Assembly: GCF_032854445.1 (NCBI RefSeq)
Contig: NC_088302.1
Span: forward strand, 20,701,338-20,765,337
Length of the DNA stretch: 64,000 nucleotides
From: Liolophura sinensis
Taxonomy: Eukaryota > Mollusca > Polyplacophora > Chitonida > Chitonidae
Direction of reading: 5' to 3'
In this document: positions 24,263 to 35,330 of the stretch, one piece after another
How the letters are laid out: each line of letters begins with the position of its first letter
How positions within the stretch are numbered: position 1 is the first letter of the stretch
Program-made: the position numbers and the translations under genes
Notes under the pieces: generated by a model
Databases searched by the model: none
Told to the model about the DNA's origin: nothing
The model's input: the letters and a program-made list of their open reading frames with translations, nothing else

Positions 24263-25334
24263 GTGCACTGAAGCGGTGTACAGAACAGTAAATCTAAAAA
24301 TGGAAGCCTATTCCTAACCCGTCATACTGAAATAAGACTGGAGAAAATCACTCGACCACAAATGTAACTTTCTGAAAAATTCTTGAGCTCGCAAATATGC
24401 ATAAATCAATTAAATTAAGATATAACTAACGTAACTTTTAGCCCACAATTCCTCTAAGCGTAACATGTTAATGTTAATGACTGCTAGAGGACCGCATGTG
24501 CTCTCAGGCAGGATTCATACATGGCTTCGCTATAGTTGCGCTATAGTTGCGACACGTTACGTAATACCATCAACCTTTATCAATTTCAATCCATGACAAA
24601 ACTTATTTAATTCAAGGCGGCCTATATCTATACTCACACAAAAGCATGTTTTCAAAGAAAAACAAAACAGAACCATACAGATTTGAACTCTTTCTCGAGG
24701 GACAACTTGTTCGCGGGAGTGACTTCGTTAGTTCACTGTACTATGAGGGAAACATAGCTAAAAACATTATGGTCATGCAAGGTCGATTTTTTATATGTTT
24801 TTGAAATGAAAGTTACAAACAGGATGCCTCAACAGAATGAAGAGAATAACTTTTCAATTGTGGCTTCACTGCAATAACAGATGTATACATGTATAAATTT
24901 ATTGATCTCGTTAGTGCTAAGCAGTCTTCTCGAGAATTATGCAACTACACCTATGACAAGGATGAGGTTTATGGGCAGAGAAAATTGGAGTAAGTACTCC
25001 CCACGCAGTAAATCTAGACTCCTTTGCTGACAAAGTATATATGTAAGCTTACCCAACACCCGTCCAGCCAGGGTGATATATCAGCCTCTCACATGGTAAG
25101 AGATACACTCTGAGAAAGGACAACTACAGTAGGTATGCAGGTGGCAAATGAATAAACCATGAACATAAAAAGTCTAATGATCCTGGTAAAAGTGGAAGAA
25201 AATTTGCACGAAGATTCTGTGAGAGAGATAGTTAAAGTGGGCAGTATATTATTGCATGCGCCGCTGATGTTTTCTTGTTTTTCCCCCTTTTTTCACGGGC
25301 GAAAAGAAAAACAGGGCAGGTCTGGTATGTTCGT

Positions 25335-25538
25335 ATGTGTCAAGAGTATCCGTAATTCAATACCTCACGCTTGATTACTCCGATAAAGAGGACGCTGGTT
25401 CGAATCCCGGTCAGGTCATGACCAGGATGCTGCTTCAGGCTAAATCAAGAAGATTGCCAATTGCTTTTATAAAAGCACGGTGGTATACCCCTGGTACTCT
25501 AGTTTCCTTCAACATGCTTATAGCTGATCGTGTATAAG
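25335..25538 (+). mobile_element. SINE-C copy (tRNA-derived)
   Basis: A perfect B box GGTTCGAATCC at about 25,399-25,409 within 'gctggttcgaatcccggtca', then a body 'tgctgcttcaggctaaatca', 'gattgccaattgc', 'gcacggtggtatacccctgg', which recurs in decayed form at 63.25-63.42 kb. Its 3' end stops at 'ctgatcgtgtataa' and abuts the SINE-A tail at 25541 in the opposite orientation. Confidence 0.6.
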
Positions 25539-25540
25539 CT

Positions 25541-25662
25541 TGTTTATTTATTTGATTGGTGTTTTACGCCGTACTCAAGAATATTTCACCTAAACGACGG
25601 CGGCCAGCATAATGGTGGAAAGGAACCAGGCAGAGCCCGTGAAAAACCCACGACTTCTTGAG
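25541..25662 (-). mobile_element. SINE-A, 5'-truncated
   Basis: Reverse-oriented 3' half of SINE-A: AAATA tail at 25541, 'gattggtgttttacgccgta' then 'ctcaagaatatttcac', 'acgacggcggccagcata', and the 'cccacgac' block near 25,650. The tRNA head and central part are missing. Confidence 0.85.
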
Positions 25663-26006
25663 TATCCGGCCTAAAGCTCTGCATACCACGACCCAGCTCA
25701 ACACGATTGTCCCGTCGGGTTCTTAGCGCTCTTGTATGCTAAATGACTCGGCTCAACTGGAGTTATTCTTGAATCGTTATGTGTATGTCGATTCAATCCC
25801 AAGGTCGTACGGCTATCAGTCACTAGGACGACGAACAACCACTTGTGTTGAGTTGCGTTGCGTGCATGCCGAGCTTAAACACGATTCGAGTAAAGAAATA
25901 CATGGCTTGCATAAAAAATCCGCACTGCACATTACGTTTTATCCTGCAGTTGTTTCTCATCACGTTACAGCCTAGTTCACTTTTGCCTCAAGGTCACCGC
26001 CATGAA

Positions 26007-26220
26007 GGGGCCGCCATGGCCGAGTTGATTAGAACACCAGCGAGAGACAATGGTCCAGGAGCCTCCCACCAATGCCGTCGTTGTGAATTCAAGTCCAGCT
26101 CATGCTGGCTTCGGATGGTCGTGGGATTCCCCAGGGCTCTGCCCGATTTCCTCCCACCATAATGCTCGTATAAGTGAAATAGTCTTGACTGAGGTGTAAA
26201 ACACCAATCAAACAAATAAT
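26007..26220 (+). mobile_element. SINE-A, nearly full length
   Basis: Head 'gccatggccgagttgattag', B-box-like 'gtgaattcaagtccagctca', a body shortened in the 'gtgggaaggtctgccagcaa' region, then 'ggatggtcgtggg' and a 'caccataatgctcgtataag' block with a deletion, and tail 'gtaaaacaccaatcaaacaa'. Confidence 0.85.
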
Positions 26221-26817
26221 TCACCGTTACGAGGCCATACAGAGATAATATATTTGTATGTGGGAAAGCACAGCCGTTAAAAGCCTGTGCTCGGCCGGAT
26301 GCACCAGTACTTACATATGGCATACTAACCACAAATGTAAAACAATTTTAACCTTAACTTTCTTGGAATAAAAACAAATAGCCCATTGTCAAGAAGTATA
26401 TTACAGTAATATTTTAATTACATTTTTCCTTGCATGATTATATTAATACTGAATTTATGGACAATTGTGGGACAGTTGAATAATATAACATTGCTTTAAA
26501 AGAGAGTGCGTCAGAGTTTATGCACTGATTTAAATTATAGCATATTAAACTTTGCTTTGATACAAGTTATCCAGAATCAGCCCTAGAGCCGAATGTGTGA
26601 AATTTCTCCCAATCTTCCTGATAGCTTCAAGTTTCATTACATTTCCTCAGGAATATCGGTAGTTTTAAATTTCCATTCAGATAAAACCATTTTATAATAT
26701 TATGAGTAGAATTTTTCCCATACCATTATATGAAATAAGGAATAAGGTCAGAAAAAGTTGTTGTGATTTCATTAGTTCTTACTAGTCCATACCTACATTT
26801 AAATTATTTTTTGATTT

Positions 26818-26880
26818 CAGTCCTATGACTGAAAAATTGTTGAGCACAACGTTGAACCCGAAGCACTCACTCACTCAATT
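26818..26880 (+). mobile_element. SINE-B 3' end
   Basis: Tail of the second SINE type: 'tatgactgaaaaattgttga', 'gcacaacgttgaacccg', then ACTC repeats. Followed by about 95 bp shared with the locus at 53.4 kb and then by SINE-A in the opposite orientation. Confidence 0.75.
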
Positions 26881-26973
26881 CAGGGAGTAAAAGGGAGCTC
26901 AGTATTTGTGACACCTGAAAAACAGAATCTATGTAAGGCCTTGTCTGTGGGTGTAAACAAATTCTTCGGCGAC

Positions 26974-27076
26974 ATTTATTTATTTGATTGGAGTTTTACA
27001 CCGTACTCGAGAATATTTCACTTATAGGAAGGCGGACAGCATTGCGGCGGGAGGAAACCGGACAGAGACTGGGGAA
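26974..27076 (-). mobile_element. SINE-A 3' half
   Basis: Reverse-oriented tail and terminal body of SINE-A ('ggagttttacaccgtactcg', 'gcggcgggaggaaaccgg'). Breaks off after 'gagactgggg', next to a 105-bp tandem duplication. Confidence 0.8.
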
Positions 27077-27091
27077 ATTCAAGTTAGGATT

Positions 27092-27294
27092 AAGGTCAAA
27101 ATAAAGGTTCTTGCGCTTTCATTTGAAAAATTCATAGCATCAAAAGTCAATATTTTTCAATAAAGAATCTCTGACAGCTGTCACGTAAAGGTCAAAAAGG
27201 TCAAAATAAAGGTTCTTGCGCTTTCATTTGAAAAATTCATAGCATCAAAAGTCAATATTTTTCAATAAAGAATCTCTGACAGCTGCCACGTGAC
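27092..27294. repeat. 105-bp tandem duplication
   Basis: Two adjacent, almost identical units starting 'aaggtcaaaataaaggttct' at 27092 and 27197. The second unit differs by one base near its end (ctgtcacg versus ctgccacg) and by the exit sequence. Near-identity indicates a recent event. Confidence 0.9.
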
Positions 27295-27996
27295 ACACGA
27301 TTGTAACATGAACATTGACTAAAAGGCTGCATTGGTGGAAACTGCTGCAACAAAATCTTGCTTCGACAAAATTAAACAACGCAAAACAAAAACAACATTT
27401 ACCCCACATATATGTACATCACTTATAATCTTGTAAGATGCAATCCTGGGGGTATAGAAACATAAAAAGTGTTTATCTCAAGGTATCGTGAGCTTGTACT
27501 TATTTCTAGGTGTACACAGGTACACAGGTTTCCCTGTAGGGGCAAATACGACTGGCCTGCGCATTTTACATTTTACCAACTTTTGAAACCATATTATTTC
27601 TGTGTGTAATTCAATGTTCTTCAAAATATTAGTGTCTATATATATGGCACGTGTCGGCTTCTCAAAAAACCCAAATATATAATCAGTCTATTGCACACCC
27701 AGATAAACTCGGCATCCAGGGCCTAAACCAGCCGTATTCATATGCAGAGTTAATCACCCGTCAGAAGGCAGGCTGTTCTGCAGATGTATGCACAGCTGTT
27801 GGATGAGCTATTATCTATAAGGTTTGCTGGAGTATTTGTCCCCTACTCACCTCTCGGGCTGATTTTGTATGTGAGCATTATTACAATGAAGGTCATGTTG
27901 ATCGATGACGTCAGGGCATTTATCCAAACACGACACCACAGCCGGTACCACGTTTGCCCCTGTCCTGCCTCGAGGGTGTCGGAGTCAGTTACAAGT

Positions 27997-28137
27997 TATT
28001 TATTTATTTATTTATTTGATCGGTGTTTTACGCCGTGTTAAATAATATTTTATTAATATGACGATGGCCAGCATTACGGTGGCAGGAAACCGGGCAGAGT
28101 GCAAGGGAGACCCACGACTTTCCACGGTTTGCTGCGG
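27997..28137 (-). mobile_element. SINE-A 3' half
   Basis: TTTATT repeats followed by 'gatcggtgttttacgccgtg', 'acgatggccagcattacggt' and 'aaaccgggcagag', ending in the central block near 28,137. Confidence 0.82.
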
Positions 28138-28265
28138 TCAGTTAGCCTACTACGTGTGAAACTGATACATAATTCGGTACATGTGTCCTGGGATACAGTA
28201 TGGTCACACTGTATCCCAGATGTGCCGTGGATTATCTAGGGCAACCTGTGCATTGAGCTGTGTTT

Positions 28266-28331
28266 ACACTGGGCTCTGTCCGATTTACCCCCACCATAAT
28301 GCTATGTGAAATATTCTTTAGTACGGTGTAA
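28266..28331 (+). mobile_element. SINE-A 3' fragment
   Basis: 'gggctctgtccgatttaccc', 'ccaccataatgct', 'gtgaaatattctttagtacg' in plus orientation. It ends exactly where the left arm of inverted repeat 2 starts. Confidence 0.75.
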
Positions 28332-28549
28332 AATACCTATTATGAATACTTAAGGTTCTTTAACACAAAACTTTGACCCATAAAAATGTACCTTCATTTG
28401 ACATATGTCTGAAATACAGTTGTATTGGGGGTTTTTTTAAATTTATTTGGCTTCTTTTAGCTTTAATAAAAAATTATACTTATATGACGACAGGTATACA
28501 GGTTTAGCATATAAGGGCCCGGCAGATAAGTGATACAACGCTCTTTGGA
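28332..28549 (+). repeat. Inverted repeat 2, left arm
   Basis: 218 bp that match 31039-31254 in reverse complement at close to 99%. Outer end 'aatacctattatgaatact', inner end 'caacgctctttgga'. The arm lies between a SINE-A tail and a SINE-A head. It has no internal inverted ends of its own, so it is not simply two copies of a palindromic MITE. Confidence 0.92.
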
Positions 28550-28794
28550 TGGTTAGCGTGCAAGCACAGCACGATGATTCAGGAGCCTCCCACCAATGCT
28601 GTCGCTTTGTGTTCAAGTCCAGCTAATGTTGGATTCCTCTCCTGTCGTATGTGGGAAGGTCTTCCAGCAACCTGCGACTAGTCGTGGGTTTCTCTCGGTT
28701 TCTGTCCGGTTTCTCCAACCAAAGTGCTGGCCTCCGCGCGTAAAAGTGAATCAGTCTTGAGTGTGCCGTTAAACACCAATTAAATAAATAAATA
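28550..28794 (+). mobile_element. SINE-A, nearly full length
   Basis: From 'tggttagcgtgcaagcacag' through 'tgtgttcaagtccagctaat', 'gtgggaaggtcttccagcaa', and 'aacaccaattaaataaataa'. The extreme 5' end is replaced by inverted repeat 2. Confidence 0.88.
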
Positions 28795-31038
28795 AGCGGA
28801 TTAAGAGCAGGTCTAGAATATATGAGACCCCTGTATCAGGATTCTAATCAGGTGCGTTGTATATCAGACATATGTGATCGGATTACATATCAGATCATTG
28901 TTCTTGGATGGCTTTTGACTGATTCTGAGAGCGGTCATCAGTGTAGCCATACCAATGCAATAATAATTATGCCGGCGGCCTCAGAAGTCCTAGCCTGATA
29001 ACGATACCGCTAACGAGGAACTCTGGATGAACCATTACCAAGCGACCTCTGTGACAGATCTCAGGGAAACATCAAGACGAGACGTTTCGTAATGTTCTCC
29101 ACTTAGATACAGCTTCATATCCTAAACACGTGCATCCCTGGTAACGTGTAACATATCACGCGCGCCGTGAGGTCACACACGTGCGTGTCCACAGTCATAA
29201 ATAAAATCGGCCAAAATTACGCCACATTTCATTCATACTATGATTTGAGTCGTGAGTTGCAAATCAGGTTGGTGATATTTTTGTCGTTCAACCCTCTTCT
29301 ACGGTCACGTTCTTCAATGAACTGACGTCATATCCTCTAACACGGAACCAAAACACCAACCGAAATTTTACATATGGCGCTAAGGAAAAATAACACAAAT
29401 AGACATATAAATATATAGTATTGAGACAATTTATTCTAATCTGATAAATCCTTCAAACTTCGTGAAATTGAAAACTTTGTAGTACTCTTGTCACACACAT
29501 CAATTTTGATAAGATCTACTGCTGTTTCCTCTAGTAGAATGACTCAATTTAATATGATGATGATAGAAACTACTGAATTCCTTGAGCGGATATTGCCTCG
29601 AGTGTATATTGAAAATCTTAAGACAATCATTTGTCGTTTATTTTGATCCATTTGTTTATTATTCACCGTATTTGTTTTGTTTCATTTAACAATTCCTTTG
29701 CCATCCACCACTCTTGTCATGGCTTTACTGTTGGTGTGCCCATCAAGGGTTCTACTTGGACGAGGTCCAGAAGTATATTCCCATCGGACTGGTGGTGAAA
29801 ATAGAAAAGCCGGTGAGCTAGCTTTCAGATGAGGTGCAACTTTACTGTTTTGCATCAAGTCACATTGTTATTGACTGCACGTTGAGTCTAAGCCTGTGTT
29901 GTATCCCGGGTCATTAAATTTAATTATCCACGCCTTGTTAAGCCGACGACAGACACAGCCTTAATCATACGGGGAGAGGCCTGGTACGGGGAAGATTATA
30001 ACAGCTCAGCATTATTAATTCACCCTGGATCCAGTCTCGTGACTATGGTAGCCTTCGTGGTCTCGTTAATAGAGAGAAAGGCTAGAGTGACAGCTTCGTT
30101 GTGGAGTGGTTCTGCTTCCCCATGCTCCATCCAGGACATGGTAGCCCACTGGTATTCTCTTCAGAGTGACACTCTGGACATTTCGGCGGGGAGAGGGTAA
30201 GCCAGTGGAAGAAAAATGGCGGTTTGAAAACCACCAGTTCTTAAACACTAAAACTTCTATACCAGATACGCTTTGGGCGCAAAAGTTTGATAAAAGCTGA
30301 TGAGCATTTCCAAAGAAACTAATTAAAAGTGCCGGACACAGATGAATAGAAGCTAATTCAAAGACATCTTATCCTGTTTTTAGTCACCGTCGGTTGGTTT
30401 ACGCCTGTGGCGAGGACGTCATTTCATTTTCTCTGGTTAAGAAATTCCCTCGAGGAAACCATATTGTTACCAAGCATTTGAGAGACAGACAGCTGGAACC
30501 TTTCTAAGACCATGATTGAAGCACACCGAATGCAAGCCCGATAACTTTGCGAAGTCCCTTATATTTCACACGTCTATATTGTCAATGTTCCGTAAGTGTG
30601 TCAAGCAAAAACACAAACGCATCTATATGACGCGTTTATTTTGTACTGCTTTAGGTACAGGTAGATAATTTATATTGTGTATGTTTTTTTTCCATTGCTC
30701 AAAGTAATGATTTTTATTTACATAGTAGACTACAAAACATGAAAACTTATTACTTAATTGGACGTTGGATTTTGCTGAAATTAAGGGCCCTGTTTATTGA
30801 TGCAAGTTTACCAAAAGTTTAATTTATTCTGACCTGTAATTCAGACATTCTAGTTTTCCAATGATACTATTTTTGGAAATTTTTACCTTTCGTTCTGTTT
30901 TGTGCATTTTGAACAACGTGTTTTGTGAACAACTGTGATATACCCTCTCTTTATGGCTTAAAAAGATGAGCCTGGCTTTTTGGTCAATGAAGCCTCGAAT
31001 GGAATGCAAGCAGCTCGGCTGAGGGATTTCAAATACCT

Positions 31039-31254
31039 TCCAAAGAGCGTTGTATCACTTATCTGCCGGGCCCTTATATGCTAAACCTGTATACCTGTCG
31101 TCATATAAGTATAATTTTTTATTAAAGCTAAAAGAAGCCAAATAAATTTTTAAAAAACCAATACAACTGTATTTCAGACATATGTCAAATGAAGGTACAT
31201 TTTTATGGGTCAAAGTTTTGTGTTAAAGAACCTTAAGTATTCATAATAGGTATT
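31039..31254 (-). repeat. Inverted repeat 2, right arm
   Basis: Reverse complement of 28332-28549, 2.5 kb away. Differences are a few single bases and length changes in a homopolymer (the GGGGG/T run of the left arm). It is flanked by unique sequence on both sides, unlike the left arm. Confidence 0.92.
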
Positions 31255-33640
31255 CTGTGGATACCCTTTGTTGAACAAACTGTTTGGGTTAAATCTTCAA
31301 ACTTTTGTATGATGTAAGTGGGTCGTATACAAGGCAAGCAGTGAATGGAATTGGACAAGGCAGAAAAAATAAAACTCCAAACCTCAACAACTGCTTCAGA
31401 CCACTAACCGTGTGCAATATGAATTATAATTCCAGAATTTCCAAGACGTATGGAATTGGGATCTCTTGTATGCAATCTACAAAGAAGTAGAAAGTTTCTT
31501 CACATATATGCGTCACAATCTTTCGAGTTGGAACTCTTTCGTCGTCAACAGTAAAAACCTTTCTACTGTGACATGTGACTCGTGAATAGTGTTAACCAAC
31601 CTTTGCTGACATTAATTTATTGATCACCTGTCTCATCTGGCACAAATGACACCTCTTTCCTTTAGGAACATCTAACGTTCACAAATGTTCAGCACCTCAA
31701 ATTTCTCCACCATTCGCCTAGCCTAAACTGCTTTTTATGAAACTTTTGTGGGAAGCCCATGTTATAGTAGATGTGGTCAAAAATTAGTTGCCTAACATTT
31801 TCGACAGGTCAAATGATGCATTTCGACTTTTTCTACCTTTATCGATAAAAGAGTTCGAATTCGAGACTCCCCTATTAATATACCCATCTACACTCAAGGA
31901 AAAGACAAAATAATGCAAAAACAAAAAACAATTGAAAAGAATTGTAGGGATGATTCCTAGCTTCACATGTTAGATCACGGAATGTGTTTCAACTTACGGA
32001 ATATTAGCTACCCCACGTTCACTTCCAACTCATTTTTTTTTGCTCAATTATACAAGCGTACGAATAGGTACGAGATCAGACGAGTAGCTTGTCAAGGTTG
32101 CAACAACATTGGACACCGTCACAACCTGTCATTAACTTGTTCCGCGGGTATCTCGCCAGCCGACTTGTAAGACGGGTTCTTCTGGAATTTCAGTAGCATT
32201 AACCCGATGAGGTCGCGTCTTCGAATCCGTCTTAACATGTTGGGGCTTTCGTTTCACGCGACCGAGGTCTACCCTGAAGAACTGCAATACTGTTCGCAGG
32301 CGTTGTGTAGGAGATGTATTTCAAAAGCCCACAAAACACTAGTGAAATGAATGTTGATGCAAACATTATGCTAAACAAAACTACGACTCTAGTCATACCT
32401 AATGGTTAGTTAACCCTGCTAATACAGACAAAAGATGTTAATGGTAAAAAGAAAATCAAAGATGCTACATGCATCAAGCTTTGCCAGTTCATGGTCGTTT
32501 AAGGGAATGAACAGCTACGTTTTGTCGCAACGTCACATAGCCTCAGCAAAGTATTCTTGAGGACGGTGTATAACCTCAAATAAATTTAATGAATTAACTG
32601 ATTTCAGGTCAGAAGAGTCAAGAATTTATCGTTATTTTTTCTGTTTTTAAACTGTACATCAATTAACTATCACACAAAAAGAAGAAAGGGGCGAAGTTGG
32701 GAAATCGTGTAGAATTCACGAACCCAGAAGGGTAAGGAAGAAAAATGTGCAACGCCTGCGTATTCGAAAAAATCAAAGAACAAGAAGAAGAGCACTAACA
32801 TCACCAAAGTCAACAAGCCCCCATAGAATTGTTCGTCGGAACTATTAAGATCCATTACATAAGTCAAGTTCCAAGATGAAAGTTCCTTGGGGAATGTTGT
32901 CGTCTTTGGATATCTCCAGAGCCCTTCATCTGCCGGCAATTGTCACCTGACGTACAGTAATTAGTTTTGATCAGTCATTGCGTAGACAAACGTCTCATAT
33001 GGTTTGAGTAATTAGCTTTTCTCTATAGACTGCCATTCCGTACAAATAATTAGCCCGGAAATGTCCCTTAATTGCTTTTGGAATCATTAAAGCTTTATGA
33101 TGCATTCGGACCAAGCTGTGAAGTGCCACAAATCCTGAGGCACATACAGAGTGTCGTTTGTACCCTTAACATGCGGTATATCAGACGTCCGTTGGTTATT
33201 CCTATCCGCCTTTGTTAACATGGTTCGTACCTTTCTTCCCCCAAGATATGGAAAGTTAATGCCAAGGTAACGTATATGTCACATTGCTAGATGCATTGTT
33301 GGTTAACGCACTAGATTCTTTGAGAGACATTTAGCATACTCCATTAGCATGGGCTGTTTCTCTTTGTGTTATACATGGTGGTAAAGAAAACTTCATTTCA
33401 CAGGAAATAATTGTGGCCTTTGCTTCAAACCAATTTTATCCAAGACCAATTCTGTGATACATATCATATCAAAAGAAAGCATCATTTCTGTAGCAATAAG
33501 TGGACGCCGTTTCAAGCCAGTTATACCTAGGGCGACACCTAATGCACTACATACCACGGCAGACGAAAGCATAAATTCAACATCATAAATCGGCGCTGTT
33601 TCAAACCACTTTTACTCAGAACGACACATGTGGTGATATT

Positions 33641-33849
33641 TACTTATGTTTTTATTTACGTGATTGGTACTCAAGAATATTTCACTTATTCGACGGCGAC
33701 CATCATTAGGGCGAGAGGAAGCAGGATGGAGTTCGGATGAAACATGCCAGACTTTCCCATCACGTACGACCGTACTTGAACAAACACAGGGGAGAGGCTT
33801 ATGAGTCATTGTGCTGCGATAACACGCTAACAGCTAGGCCTTGGAGGCC
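33641..33849 (-). mobile_element. SINE-A, nearly full length, decayed
   Basis: Reverse orientation, from the tail ('gattggtactcaagaatatt', lacking the 'gttttacgcc' part) through 'gacggcgaccatcattaggg' to the head 'gctaggccttggaggcc' at 33849. It separates two copies of a short unnamed repeat ('cataaat-gg-gttgtttcaaacca'; 33,565-33,625 and 33,892-33,945). Confidence 0.82.
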
Positions 33850-34539
33850 CTTCCCTAAGGCGTTATATATCATGCGAAAATAACACGTCACTTCAACTTC
33901 ATAAATGGGTGTTGTTTCAAACCATCTTTTATCAGAGCAAGTGCTATGGCAACGAGTGTTTGTGTCGCGTAGGAATCTTCTTTCAGATAACAATAGAAAC
34001 AGCGATGCTCACAATAACCATGACATATATAACAAAGCTTGAAGTTATTATTCATCGACATGAGAAGAAATAAATAAAAACCCTTCATGAGGTGAAGTTT
34101 ATCCATCTTTAGTAGAGTTTTGAATCAGCTACATAAATCACACGAATCAAGGATAGCAATTGTCTCTAAGCTACACCTCACATCTCTTACAGAGACTTGT
34201 AGTAACACAACCATTGCTATCAGTACGTCGGAAACCATCATCAGACTCTACCATGCGCTTTGTTCACTTGGCCCAGTTCGTCTTATTAATCATTCATACA
34301 TTAATCTGCATCAGTTTTCTGTTCTATGACATTTAGTGGCTGATGTAAATAGATCCATCTTTACTGTATTACTACATCAGTCAAACACGTGACAACATGG
34401 CAGATTATTTTCAGAGTAAGGATCTGATTTGTAAAGTGGTTTTCGAACAGTGTAGTGATGGCTGAAATCTGCTTGCCGCTCAACACTCGGCACAGGGCAA
34501 TATACACACTACAATATGGTGGCTGATAGCGTCCATTTT

Positions 34540-34895
34540 GACTGCGCCTTCCGCGCCTCCGCGAAGAGAGCGGTTTTAAGAAAACCGCGACCTCCGCGGG
34601 GGCGCGGAACACGCGGAAGGCGCGGAGGGCGCCAAACCGCGCCCTCCATGCCTTCCGCGTCCTCCTCGGGGTCGCGGAGGGCGCGATTTTATTAAAACCG
34701 CGCCCACTGCGACCTTGGTGCCCCCGTGGAACTCGCGGAATGTTAAAACCGTGCCCTCCGCGTGTTCCGCGTGGGCGCGGAGGTCCCTGAGGTCGCAGAA
34801 CAGCAATCTCTGCGCTGCCCGCGGGGTCGCGGAACACGCGGAGGTCGCAACTCCGCGACCTCCTCGCCTTTCGCGACCTCCGCGACCCCACATCG
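34540..34895. repeat. CpG-dense palindrome-rich island
   Basis: About 355 bp of very GC-rich sequence in an AT-rich intron, composed of permuted words such as 'cctccgcg', 'gcggaggtcgcg', 'ttccgcgt' and their complements. Three copies of a 'ttaaaaccg' motif occur (near 34,583, 34,692 and 34,742), two inside hairpins: GCGGTTTT/AAAACCGC around 34570-34590 and GCGCGATTTT/AAAACCGCGC around 34680-34703. Both strands stay open in several frames because the words lack stop triplets; the Arg/Pro/Gly-rich predictions are not credible proteins. Confidence 0.8.
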
Positions 34896-35330
34896 CAATA
34901 CACAGTGCGCAGCACACAGAGTAAAGTATTACATAATCAACATACATCGCACAGCAGACAGCAGACCACGATGCGTAGCATGTAGTACAGAGTGTACCGC
35001 ACAAAACGCACTATACACAGCAAGCAGTGCAAAACACTCTATAATCAGCATAAGTTATACAGCAGATAGCCGTGCACATTGCATATTATGTAAACTACAC
35101 GCATATATAGTGTACAAAATACAGCTCGCAGTACACAACACTGTTCCTCAATATTATTGTTTTGTACTCCACTACAGGTATTCTCACGCAGCGTTTAGCA
35201 CAATACACAATACACAGCAGTATGTACATAGTTACATGTATATGTGCCATGACAGTACACAACACACAGCACAGACACTGCTCATGACAAATGACAGTTA
35301 AGTACAGTTTCTGAACAGTATACATCTCTC
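34896..35330. repeat. Cryptic ACA/GCA/ATA-rich low-complexity tract
   Basis: Directly follows the CpG-dense island and is a diverged mosaic of 'acacagca', 'acatac', 'gtacaca' and 'agcagacagc' words with no fixed period. It stays open on the plus strand in one frame (with the island, 179 codons), which follows from the composition. It fades out near 35,330. Confidence 0.55.

Noticed and set aside
25845-26332. Open frames of 105-112 codons on both strands
   Set aside because: They run through a SINE-A copy.
32670-32939. Minus-strand frame with a hydrophobic segment that could be a trk transmembrane exon
   Set aside because: An in-frame stop follows the only candidate acceptor near 32948, the start is not ATG, and it lies upstream of the LRR exons, the wrong order for a Trk membrane segment.
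34361-35301. Arg/Pro-rich open frames of 142-184 codons on both strands
   Set aside because: They follow from CpG-rich, stop-free word composition; open on both strands at once and without splice or start context.
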